13,569 nt of DNA from Clostridia bacterium BRH_c25 (GTDB lineage Bacteria; Bacillota_A; Clostridia; Lutisporales; Lutisporaceae). Of this stretch, positions 7,422 to 13,121 are shown one piece after another. Made by a program: the position numbers and the translations under genes. How positions within the stretch are numbered: the first letter of the stretch is position 1; each line of letters begins with the position of its first letter. Below the pieces are notes generated by a model. The model made no database searches. It saw nothing but the letters and a program-made list of their open reading frames with translations, and was not told the origin of the DNA. The stretch is from the NCBI GenBank assembly GCA_001515955.1, contig LOES01000014.1:1-13569 (forward strand), in the 5' to 3' direction.

Positions 7422-8528
7422 TCATTTGCCTGATATTACTTTAAAAAGCTGATTTATTCCTTGCCTGAAGCCCTCGTCATCTATAGCAAGCCTGCCATCC
7501 TCCTTTATCAATGACCTGGTATATTCAGGAATACGTACTGCAGCAGGAAATCCTCCTGCTGAGCTTTCAATGCTCTCTCCGCCTTTATCCTTATATTTGT
7601 TTATCACAGTAACAAATTTGTCCGATACACATTCTTTATCTGTGTCGCTTAGCTTGACAAGCTCATTAAACATTATTTTGCTCTTATATAAAGAAATAGG
7701 CTCTTGTAAAGTGACCAGTACGATACGGTCGCATAAACCCATTATTTTATAGTTTTTCATATCAAAGGTATTGGACATGTCAATGAAAACAAAGTCATAG
7801 CACCCCATCCCTTTGATCCCTTGTATAAGCTGCTCCAGCTCTTCATTATTTATTTCCTCGTATTCCACAGGGCTTTCCGGAGGGTTGAAATACTGCACTC
7901 CGTCATCTTCTTCGGAGCTTTTTATCCCATCCATCCTGAAAGAAAGATTTTGGGTCTTTTCTTTGAGGTAGTAAAAAATATAGGAAAGATTCCTTTTGCT
8001 GTTCATGCTGAAAAATACTCCAGTGGATTGAATGGATTCCAAATTCAGATAAAAGGATCCCATGCCCAGTTCAGTACATTCCATTGCCAATGCAGCTGCT
8101 ATCGTAGTTTTCCCTGTACCTCCTGCAGGAGAATATACTCCTATAAGCTCAGCATTTTTCAGATAGCTCGAAAACCTCAGCTCAGAAGGATTTAGCCTGG
8201 AGAACAAATGTACCACTTCACTAAGCAGCTTCTCTCCGGTGTTGTACTTGCTGATCACCTGGAAGCCGGAATACTCATGGCTCAAGGCACCGGCCGAAAG
8301 CACCGCCTTTAGTTTTACATTGGTATATCCTATTGATATATCATAGAACTCCGGACTGATAAGAAGAACATCCACTTCAGACTGCTGCTCCATATAACCG
8401 GTAAAGGAATCAGCCCTCGTAAAGCAGCTGACCAGAAAGGCTGCCCCATGGTATGAATTGATATATCCCGAGAGTCTTCTAGCGTAACTCTCATCCAAAT
8501 CTGCTATAATCAGACTTAACTTTGCCAA
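7422..8528 (-). CDS. tadZ: CpaE/TadZ-like pilus localisation ATPase
   Basis: A 368-aa protein. Residues 1-112 resemble a receiver-like (atypical) domain: hydrophobic strand LSLIIADLDES at 4-14 and VDVLLISPE at 52-60. Residues 128-368 are a MinD/ParA-type ATPase: P-loop SPAGGTGKTT at 133-142, Walker B YDFVFIDMS at 244-252, and IVLVTLQEP at 269-277. The signature lysine of the deviant Walker A motif (KGGxGKT) is Ala135, while the canonical K140 is present. CpaE/TadZ proteins place the Tad machine in the cell. The start is TTG at 8528, seven bases after GAGGGGG; no in-frame ATG or GTG lies near. It follows the peptidase gene by 29 bp and precedes tadA by 10 bp. Which name (CpaE or TadZ) suits best is uncertain. 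Confidence 0.83.
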   Translation of the reverse strand: MAKLSLIIADLDESYARRLSGYINSYHGAAFLVSCFTRADSFTGYMEQQSEVDVLLISPEFYDISIGYTNVKLKAVLSAGALSHEYSGFQVISKYNTGEKLLSEVVHLFSRLNPSELRFSSYLKNAELIGVYSPAGGTGKTTIAAALAMECTELGMGSFYLNLESIQSTGVFFSMNSKRNLSYIFYYLKEKTQNLSFRMDGIKSSEEDDGVQYFNPPESPVEYEEINNEELEQLIQGIKGMGCYDFVFIDMSNTFDMKNYKIMGLCDRIVLVTLQEPISLYKSKIMFNELVKLSDTDKECVSDKFVTVINKYKDKGGESIESSAGGFPAAVRIPEYTRSLIKEDGRLAIDDEGFRQGINQLFKVISGK

Positions 8529-8557
8529 TTTTAATCCCCCTCAAAATTAAAAAATGC

Positions 8558-9118
8558 TTAGAGAACCAACTCCATCCCATGTACTATGATTACTGCGGCA
8601 GTCCCTGATACTACAGCGATGGAAAAGTGAAATTTTCCGGTCTTCTGTTTATCCTGGAAGTCTGCATATTTGAGCAGCTCCATAGACAAAAGGCAGCTCT
8701 TAATATATGTAATAAGGTATCTGAACCGTTCTTTCCCATTGCGACTCAGCAGAATTACAGCTGAGGCAATAAAGCCTCCACATATGAAAGAATATGCTGT
8801 GGCATACAAGGCAAAGCCTGCACCCATTACCGCTCCTACTGCACTTAGCAGTTTGACATCCCCTGCCCCGACAACTCTCATCATATATAAGACTATCAGG
8901 CAAGCGGCAGGGAGCATTATTCCCTGCAAAGAGAACACCAGACCCTCGAAGCCTTCTATTGCAAGATTTGCTGTTAGCCCGACAAACATAAAGCCGTACG
9001 TAATAGAGTTTTTTATCCTGTAGGTTTTTAAGTCAGATATCAAGGCAAGCAGCAGAAGCGCTGCTATAATAATCAGTTTAAATTCTATTGAAATCAACTC
9101 CTTGCATAATTCACGCAA
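8558..9118 (-). CDS. tadV: Prepilin peptidase TadV/CpaA (A24 family)
   Basis: A 186-aa membrane aspartic protease expected to cleave the Flp and TadE-like prepilins. Both active-site motifs are visible: SDLKTYRIKN with D29 after the first membrane helix, and GAGD at 84-87 with D87 followed by VKLL. Hydrophobic helices lie near 13-28, 41-55, 62-80, 90-115 and 165-180. There is no N-terminal methyltransferase domain, as usual for TadV/CpaA. The start is uncertain. TTG at 9118 has no Shine-Dalgarno, while a good AAGGAG falls on codons 6-7. Starts after it would be TTG at 9097 (no spacing) or the rare ATA at 9088 (nine bases). The catalytic part is unaffected. It is the first gene of the Tad run, about 35 nt after an extended -10 promoter. 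Confidence 0.9.
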   Translation of the reverse strand: MRELCKELISIEFKLIIIAALLLLALISDLKTYRIKNSITYGFMFVGLTANLAIEGFEGLVFSLQGIMLPAACLIVLYMMRVVGAGDVKLLSAVGAVMGAGFALYATAYSFICGGFIASAVILLSRNGKERFRYLITYIKSCLLSMELLKYADFQDKQKTGKFHFSIAVVSGTAAVIIVHGMELVL

Positions 9119-9159
9119 ATATAATTACATATTATTCTATTTTTACATCAATTTGTTAG

Positions 9160-9189
9160 ATTATAGCACATATTTGTAAATTATGTATA
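9160..9189 (-). promoter_or_regulatory. Probable promoter of the Tad operon (extended -10)
   Basis: On the minus strand TGC-TATAAT (9168-9160) is a perfect -10 hexamer with the TGn extension. A weak -35 candidate TATACA lies at 9189-9184, 18 bases upstream. Transcription would start near 9153, leaving about 35 nt before the first possible start codon of the TadV gene. It lies between the rplL terminator and the Tad genes, where a separate promoter is needed. A poor -35 with an extended -10 suggests moderate or regulated strength; no operator-like repeat is evident. Confidence 0.6.
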
Positions 9190-9234
9190 TTCATCTTATA
9201 TTTGGTATGTTTTATTATATAAATGAAAGAAAAC

Positions 9235-9266
9235 AAAAAAAAAGCCGCAAAAATGCGACTTTTTTT
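9235..9266 (-). terminator. Intrinsic terminator of the rplJ-rplL transcript
   Basis: Read on the minus strand, a 6-bp stem (GTCGCA with TGCGGC, one G-T pair, TTTT loop; 9259-9244) is followed by nine T residues (9243-9235). It begins about 20 bp after the rplL stop. A run of seven T on the plus strand (9260-9266) makes the shape usable in both directions, but no plus-strand gene needs it. It separates the ribosomal operon from the Tad genes. Confidence 0.88.
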
Positions 9267-9282
9267 ATCTTGTATTTTTGAA

Positions 9283-9663
9283 CTACTTTACTTCTACCTT
9301 TGCGCCTGTTGCAGCAAACTTCGCAGCTACTTCGTCTGCTTCCTGCTTGCTTACGCCTTCTTTGACCGGCTTTGGAGCACCGTCAACAAGGTCTTTTGCT
9401 TCTTTGAGTCCAAGGCCTGTGATTTCTCTAACAACCTTAATAACCTTTATCTTTTCTGCTCCTGCTTCTAAAAGAACTACATTGAACTCAGTCTGCTCTT
9501 CTGCCGGAGCAGCTGCTGCACCTGCTGCAGGACCTGCTGCTGCTACTGGAGCTGCAGCTGTTACACCAAATTCCTCTTCAATTGCCTTTACTAATTCAGC
9601 CAGTTCGAGAACTGTCATATTCTTTATTTCTTCAATAAATTTCAAAGTCTTTTCACTTGCCAT
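9283..9663 (-). CDS. rplL: 50S ribosomal protein L7/L12
   Basis: A 126-aa stalk protein that recruits translation factors to the ribosome. The N-terminal dimerisation helices (about 1-34, [19 protein letters not shown]) are followed by an Ala/Pro/Gly-rich hinge (about 36-56), then the C-terminal factor-binding domain (58-126) with the conserved [16 protein letters not shown] near 85-100. Length and layout are typical. The start is ATG at 9663 with AGGAGGT nine bases upstream. It lies 25 bp after rplJ and is the last gene of this transcript; a terminator follows within 20 bp. rpoB, the usual next gene, is absent. Confidence 0.97.
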   Translation of the reverse strand: MASEKTLKFIEEIKNMTVLELAELVKAIEEEFGVTAAAPVAAAGPAAGAAAAPAEEQTEFNVVLLEAGAEKIKVIKVVREITGLGLKEAKDLVDGAPKPVKEGVSKQEADEVAAKFAATGAKVEVK

Positions 9664-9688
9664 TTTTAAATTACCTCCTAATTATTAA

Positions 9689-10192
9689 TTAAGCTTCCGC
9701 TTCTTTATTTTCTTTAATAGTGTTAAGCATGTAAGCAAGATTTCTGATTGAGCCCTGCAATCCTCCGAGCACCATAGCAATAAGTGTGTCTCTTGATGGC
9801 AGATCACCCAATGCTTTTACATCACCGGGATTCATCATCTTGCCTTCAACGTAGCCGGCTTTTACAGATATTGTTGTCTTGGGCTTATCTTTCATAAACT
9901 GATTGAGCGTTTTTGCAGGTGCAACCGCATCATCAACTCCAAAAGCAACCGCAACCGTACCCTGAAGGTATTCATGCAGTGCCTCCATACCCAGCTCTGA
10001 TACTGCTCTTTTGAAAAGTGTATTTTTGTACACCTTATATTCAACCCCTGCAGCTCTGAACCTTCTTCTTAACTCGGTTACATCTTCTACATTTATGCCC
10101 TTATAGTCCACCAGTACCACTGAACTGGACTTCTGAAGCTTTTCCTTCACTTCGCTTACCACTGCTTCTTTTGGTCCAAGGTTTTTATTCAT
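9689..10192 (-). CDS. rplJ: 50S ribosomal protein L10
   Basis: A 167-aa protein that anchors the L7/L12 dimers to 23S rRNA at the stalk base. Conserved pieces are visible: VVLVDYKGINVEDVTELRR (about 26-44), the YKVYKNTLFKRA stretch near 52-63, and GLQGSIRNLAYMLNTIKE at the C-terminus, which forms the L7/L12-binding helix. Length is normal. The start is ATG at 10192 with GAGGAGGTG upstream. The gene is preceded by its own promoter and by an L10-type leader RNA, so the L10-L7/L12 complex probably limits its own synthesis. It is followed by rplL after 25 bp. Confidence 0.97.
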   Translation of the reverse strand: MNKNLGPKEAVVSEVKEKLQKSSSVVLVDYKGINVEDVTELRRRFRAAGVEYKVYKNTLFKRAVSELGMEALHEYLQGTVAVAFGVDDAVAPAKTLNQFMKDKPKTTISVKAGYVEGKMMNPGDVKALGDLPSRDTLIAMVLGGLQGSIRNLAYMLNTIKENKEAEA

Positions 10193-10238
10193 TTTTACAC
10201 CTCCTCATAGTGAAGCTTTGTAAATTAAATTACCGGAA

Positions 10239-10344
10239 TGTTGAACGCACAAAGTATTCCAATGAAGTATAGTGCGAATTCAACACACTACAGAAGCATT
10301 TGCGCGAAATCTGATCATAAGTTAATATGAGTTTCGCGAAATGC
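10239..10344 (-). other. Two tandem long bulged hairpins upstream of rplJ
   Basis: Between the leader terminator and rplJ lie two similar inverted repeats. The first in transcription order has arms 10344-10332 and 10309-10296 (13 bp, one bulged base, 22-nt loop). The second has arms 10285-10272 and 10250-10239 (12 bp, 2-nt bulge, 21-nt loop). They are 10 bases apart. Neither is followed by a U-tract, so they are not terminators. They are not part of the L10-binding fold as I know it. They might be an RNA processing site, or a small inserted element. Confidence 0.6.
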
Positions 10345-10355
10345 CTAGGTCTTTG

Positions 10356-10480
10356 AAAAATCAAAAGACCTCTCCGTAGACATAGAGAGGTCATAATATC
10401 ATATATGATAAACCTCGGTAGGAAATTTTACCGGCTCTCTGCCAACCTACTGTCTACGGTAAGTATTCATTTTCATACAA
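10356..10480 (-). promoter_or_regulatory. L10 leader (ribosomal protein autoregulatory RNA) with terminator
   Basis: The transcript from about 10479 has the features of the Firmicutes L10 leader. CCGTAGACA (10459-10451) runs into a GTAGG/CCTAC helix (10450-10446 with 10422-10418) capped by GGC/GCC, followed by the CCTACCGAGG sequence typical of the L10 site. Next is an intrinsic terminator: GACCTCTC-type 8-bp stem (10392-10385 with 10374-10367), then TTTTGATTTTT. Its loop and 3' arm carry TGTCTACGG (10382-10374), a perfect 9-base complement of CCGTAGACA. The two pairings share only the terminator's innermost base. By analogy with the known family, L10-L7/L12 binding would favour termination; which fold the protein stabilises is not shown by the sequence. 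Confidence 0.85.
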
Positions 10481-10485
10481 TGGAC

Positions 10486-10514
10486 ATTCTATCATTAATA
10501 GAACGTATTGTCAA
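10486..10514 (-). promoter_or_regulatory. Sigma-A-type promoter of rplJ-rplL
   Basis: TTGACA (10514-10509) and TAGAAT (10491-10486) on the minus strand are exactly 17 bases apart, an almost perfect vegetative promoter. It lies just after the rplA stop codon, so rplJ-rplL can be made independently of rplK-rplA. The transcript would begin near 10479, giving a leader of about 287 nt. Confidence 0.88.
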
Positions 10515-10540
10515 TATTGTAATGCCTTCAGGGCAAAACA

Positions 10541-11236
10541 CTAATCGGCTACACGGGCAGGATTAACCTTTACAGCCGGTCCCATAGTGCTTGCAACTAC
10601 GACACTCTTAAGGTAAGTACCCTTTGCAGCTGACGGTTTTGCCTTTACAACTGCTTCCATAAGAGTTCTGAAGTTGTCAGCAAGCTTTTCGGTACCGAAG
10701 GAAACCTTGCCGAAACCAACATGGATTATAGCCGTTTTATCAACTCTGTACTCAACCTTACCGGCTTTGATTTCATTGATAGCTCTTTCGATATCAAATG
10801 TAACCGTTCCGGATTTCGGGTTCGGCATCAAGCCTTTAGGTCCAAGTACTTTACCGAGTCTGCCAACTACACCCATCATGTCCGGAGTAGCAACTACCAC
10901 GTCATAGTCAAACCAGTTCTCACTCTGGATCTTTGTAACCAATTCTTCTGCGCCTACAAAATCAGCGCCTGCTGCTTCTGCTTCCTTAACTTTGTCGCCT
11001 TTAGCGAACACCAAAACCCTGAGAGTCTTGCCTGTACCGTGCGGAAGCACTACAACGCCTCTTACCTGCTGGTCAGCATGCCTTGGATCAACACCAAGCT
11101 TTACATGAATTTCAACAGATTCATCAAATTTAGCCTTTGCTGTCTGCTGCACAAGCTCCAAAGCTTCCTTTGGATCATAAAGTTTGTTTCTATCAACAAG
11201 CTTTGCGCTTTCCTGATATTTCTTACCTCTGAACAT
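10541..11236 (-). CDS. rplA: 50S ribosomal protein L1
   Basis: A 231-aa protein that binds 23S rRNA at the L1 stalk and helps release deacylated tRNA. Conserved elements are visible: [19 protein letters not shown] near 34-52, [19 protein letters not shown] near 62-80, [21 protein letters not shown] near 121-141 and the C-terminal [15 protein letters not shown]. The length is typical. The start is ATG at 11236 with AAGGAGG nine bases upstream. It follows rplK by 50 bp. No terminator follows; a new promoter lies within 30 bp of its stop codon, so some read-through into the L10 leader is likely. Confidence 0.97.
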   Translation of the reverse strand: MFRGKKYQESAKLVDRNKLYDPKEALELVQQTAKAKFDESVEIHVKLGVDPRHADQQVRGVVVLPHGTGKTLRVLVFAKGDKVKEAEAAGADFVGAEELVTKIQSENWFDYDVVVATPDMMGVVGRLGKVLGPKGLMPNPKSGTVTFDIERAINEIKAGKVEYRVDKTAIIHVGFGKVSFGTEKLADNFRTLMEAVVKAKPSAAKGTYLKSVVVASTMGPAVKVNPARVAD

Positions 11237-11286
11237 TAGAAATTCCTCCTTGTGGTATTAGCGGAAAATATCCTCCCACTTAATAA

Positions 11287-11712
11287 TTATTCTTCTACTA
11301 CTATCCCCATGCTTCTTGCTGTACCAGCAACCATGCTCATTGCCGCCTCAATGCTTGCTGCATTCAAGTCGGGCATTTTAAGCTCTGCGATTTCTTTAAC
11401 CTTAGCCTTGGAAATCTTACCTACCTTAGTCTTGTTTGGCACACCGGATCCGCTTTCAATACCCACTGCTTTCTTTATAAGCACTGAAGCCGGCGGCGTT
11501 TTTAGTATGAATGAAAATGATCTGTCCTGATAAACAGTTATTACTACAGGGATGATAAGTCCTGCCTGTTTAGCTGTTCTTTCGTTGAATTCCTTGCAAA
11601 ATCCCATAATGTTGACACCATGCTGACCTAAAGCCGGTCCTATTGGTGGCGCCGGAGTTGCTTTACCCGCTGGAACCTGCAATTTAACCATTGCTGTAAC
11701 CTTCTTTGCCAT
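11287..11712 (-). CDS. rplK: 50S ribosomal protein L11
   Basis: A 141-aa protein of the GTPase-associated centre on 23S rRNA. The hallmark N-terminal stretch [20 protein letters not shown] (about 21-40) and the C-terminal rRNA-binding part ([19 protein letters not shown], about 104-122, then [12 protein letters not shown]) are intact; length is exactly typical. The start is ATG at 11712 with GGGGAGGTG at ideal spacing. It follows nusG by 34 bp and precedes rplA by 50 bp, the standard order. Confidence 0.97.
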   Translation of the reverse strand: MAKKVTAMVKLQVPAGKATPAPPIGPALGQHGVNIMGFCKEFNERTAKQAGLIIPVVITVYQDRSFSFILKTPPASVLIKKAVGIESGSGVPNKTKVGKISKAKVKEIAELKMPDLNAASIEAAMSMVAGTARSMGIVVEE

Positions 11713-11746
11713 TATTACACCTCCCCTCAGCAGATTATATTATGCT

Positions 11747-12265
11747 CTATAGCCTTTCAACCTGTGTGAACTCCAGTTCCACAGGAGTCTCTCTTCCAAA
11801 CATTGAAATCATGACCTTGACCTTATGTTTCTCGTTGTTTATTTCCTGTATTATGCCGACAAAGTTTTCAAATGGTCCGGAAATAACTCTTACATGATCT
11901 TTAACATTTGCATCAAGCTTGATTGGAGTTTTTTCAACGCCTAAGGCTTTTACTTCTGCATCAGTTAGAGGCACAGGTTTAGATCCAGGTCCTACAAATC
12001 CGGTAACTCCTCTTGTATTCCGAACAACATACCATGATTCATCCGTCATAAGCATCTTGACCAGTACGTATCCCGGAAATACTTTTTTCTGGATAACCTT
12101 TTTCTTACCGTTTTTGATTTCTACCTGTTCTTCTATCGGCACTTTTACTTCGAAGATAACATCCTGCATGTTCCTATTCTCTACTATCTTCACAATATTA
12201 GCCATTACCTTGTTCTCGTAGCCCGAATAAGTATGGACTACATACCATCTGCCTCTTTCTTCCAT
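11747..12265 (-). CDS. nusG: Transcription elongation/termination factor NusG
   Basis: A 172-aa RNA polymerase-associated factor. The NGN domain is recognisable from RWYVVHTYSGYENKV (6-20) and VFPGYVLVKM (62-71), with WYVVRNTRGVTGFVG near 78-92. The KOW domain follows in the last 50 residues (DHVRVISGPFENFVGIIQEI). Length is typical. The start is ATG at 12265; the next in-frame candidates would remove conserved sequence. Its Shine-Dalgarno GGAGG is 31 bases upstream in linear distance because an 8-bp hairpin lies between, described separately. It sits 68 bp after secE. Confidence 0.96.
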   Translation of the reverse strand: MEERGRWYVVHTYSGYENKVMANIVKIVENRNMQDVIFEVKVPIEEQVEIKNGKKKVIQKKVFPGYVLVKMLMTDESWYVVRNTRGVTGFVGPGSKPVPLTDAEVKALGVEKTPIKLDANVKDHVRVISGPFENFVGIIQEINNEKHKVKVMISMFGRETPVELEFTQVERL

Positions 12266-12301
12266 AGTGATAACCTTAAAAAGTACTTAAGGTTTTCCTC
12301 C
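12266..12301 (-). promoter_or_regulatory. nusG ribosome binding site with intervening hairpin
   Basis: GGAGG (12301-12297) is followed by two A residues, then a perfect 8-bp stem AACCTTAA/TTAAGGTT (12294-12287 with 12279-12272, 7-nt loop), then six bases and ATG. Unfolded, the Shine-Dalgarno is 31 bases from the start; with the hairpin formed the unpaired spacing is 8 bases, which is optimal. A weak AAGG in the 3' arm could serve as a backup when the stem is open. Confidence 0.6.
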
Positions 12302-12333
12302 TTAATCGTTTTAATAATTTAATAGAAGCACTT

Positions 12334-12537
12334 CTATTTGCCTATGACCAGGTTGAGTATTTGGCCAAACGCCAAGTCTACCAGCCAAAGTATTGCTCCT
12401 ACTAATATTATTGAAGTAACAACTACTTCAGTATGCTGCAAAAGCTCTTTCCTGTTCGGCCAAGTGACCTTTCTGACTTCTGCCCTTGTCTCTCTGAAAG
12501 ATTTTGCTACATCAAACTTCTTTGCTGCACCAGCCAT
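12334..12537 (-). CDS. secE: Protein translocase subunit SecE
   Basis: A small inner-membrane subunit of the SecYEG channel. It has the short single-helix form usual in Firmicutes: an amphipathic part ending in EVRKVTWPNRKELLQHT, the SecE hallmark, followed by one membrane helix (VVTSIILVGAILWLVDLAF). I chose ATG at 12537 (67 aa), which lies about 9-10 bases after AGGA. An in-frame GTG at 12546 would add three residues (70 aa) but sits directly beside the ribosome binding site. The gene is 21 bp after rpmG and 68 bp before nusG, the usual neighbourhood. Confidence 0.92.
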   Translation of the reverse strand: MAGAAKKFDVAKSFRETRAEVRKVTWPNRKELLQHTEVVVTSIILVGAILWLVDLAFGQILNLVIGK

Positions 12538-12558
12538 ACCATTCACTTCCTTTACTGG

Positions 12559-12708
12559 CTATTTTGTTTCTTTATGAGGAGTATGCTTCCTGCAGAATCT
12601 GCAGTACTTGTTCATTTCCATTCTATCGGGGTTGTTCTTTTTGTTCTTCCTTGAATCATAGTTCCTCTGTTTGCATTCGCTGCAAGCAAGTGTTATTTTA
12701 ACTCTCAT
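12559..12708 (-). CDS. rpmG: 50S ribosomal protein L33
   Basis: A 49-aa ribosomal protein starting [13 protein letters not shown] at ATG 12708, seven bases after GGAGG. A longer frame reaches 12768, but its first 20 residues are not L33-like and lack a ribosome binding site. Four cysteines (C9, C12, C36, C39) form the zinc-ribbon type (C+) of L33, so it should bind zinc. It is the first gene of this operon, about 83 nt after the predicted transcription start. Confidence 0.95.
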   Translation of the reverse strand: MRVKITLACSECKQRNYDSRKNKKNNPDRMEMNKYCRFCRKHTPHKETK

Positions 12709-12797
12709 ATCTACACCTCCCAACGGCTTGGCACTGCTTAAAAATACTAAAACGCCGCAAAAATACACAATAATTGCATTTTGAGACTACTCAATAA

Positions 12798-12826
12798 AAT
12801 TTATCATAATTTGACTTCAATGTCAA
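12798..12826 (-). promoter_or_regulatory. Sigma-A-type promoter of rpmG-secE-nusG-rplK-rplA
   Basis: On the minus strand TTGACA (12826-12821) is 17 bases from TAAATT (12803-12798). The -35 is perfect and the -10 matches four of six. Transcription would start near 12791. No other good promoter is visible before rplJ. The stretch 12827-12942 between this promoter and the upstream hairpin is AT-rich and I see no gene or structure in it. Confidence 0.78.
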
Positions 12827-12942
12827 TAATATTTTGTACAGCCCTCAGCCCACCAAACAGGTTGTATACAGCATTAATCCGTATATCATAGACATCACAT
12901 TATCTAGATTATTACCTATTTGAGAAATATTAATACTTTTTA

Positions 12943-12978
12943 AAGGACTAGTATCAAACAAATTTGATACTAGTCCTT
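12943..12978 (-). terminator. Probable terminator of the tuf transcript (16-bp perfect hairpin)
   Basis: A perfect inverted repeat with arms 12978-12963 and 12958-12943 (AAGGACTAGTATCAAA) and a 4-base loop. On the transcribed strand it is followed by TTAAAAAG, so the U-tract is short. Its position, about 137 bp after the tuf stop and before the next promoter, fits termination of the tuf mRNA. Terminator function is inferred from the long stem and place rather than from a proper U-tract. Confidence 0.6.
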
Positions 12979-13000
12979 CCATATTTAGATTTTTGCTATA

Positions 13001-13121
13001 GGGCTGGGCTCTAAGGTTCTGGTCCGGGGTACGGGGTTCGAGGCTTCAGCAAAGCCTTCGAAGCCCTGCCCAAGTCCTCGCATCTCGCATCTCGTATCTG
13101 AGAATAGGCGCAGCCTATTCT
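13001..13121. repeat. GC-rich repeat-like spacer after tuf, with 7-mers and hairpins
   Basis: Downstream of tuf the base composition shifts from AT-rich to GC-rich. On the plus strand: GGGCTGGGCT at 13001-13010, near-complementary to AGCCCTGCCC at 13062-13071; GGGGT repeats at 13026-13037; a 13-bp hairpin with two bulges (13034-13046 with 13052-13066); three 7-mers CGCATCT, CGCATCT, CGTATCT at 13079-13099; and a perfect 9-bp hairpin (13101-13109 with 13113-13121, loop GCA) that includes the tuf stop codon. The 7-mers match those at 4361-4381, also placed right after a stop codon, so the two spacers probably belong to the same repeat family. Confidence 0.6.

Noticed and set aside
6636..7433. 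265-codon open frame on the plus strand
   Set aside because: It lies exactly antisense to tadA, is Ser/Ile-rich with no recognisable domain, and has no sensible ribosome binding site; the minus strand has an intact ATPase.
8700..8903. Minus-strand 67-codon frame overlapping the TadV peptidase
   Set aside because: It is a frame-shifted shadow within a gene that has both catalytic motifs in the main frame.
11734..11760. Possible internal promoter (TTGAAA, TATAAT) between nusG and rplK
   Set aside because: The spacing is 15 bases and the -35 falls in the nusG coding end; too weak to list without transcript data.
12709..12768. Longer 69-codon version of L33
   Set aside because: The extra 20 residues are hydrophobic and unlike L33, and the strong GGAGGTG lies before the internal ATG at 12708.
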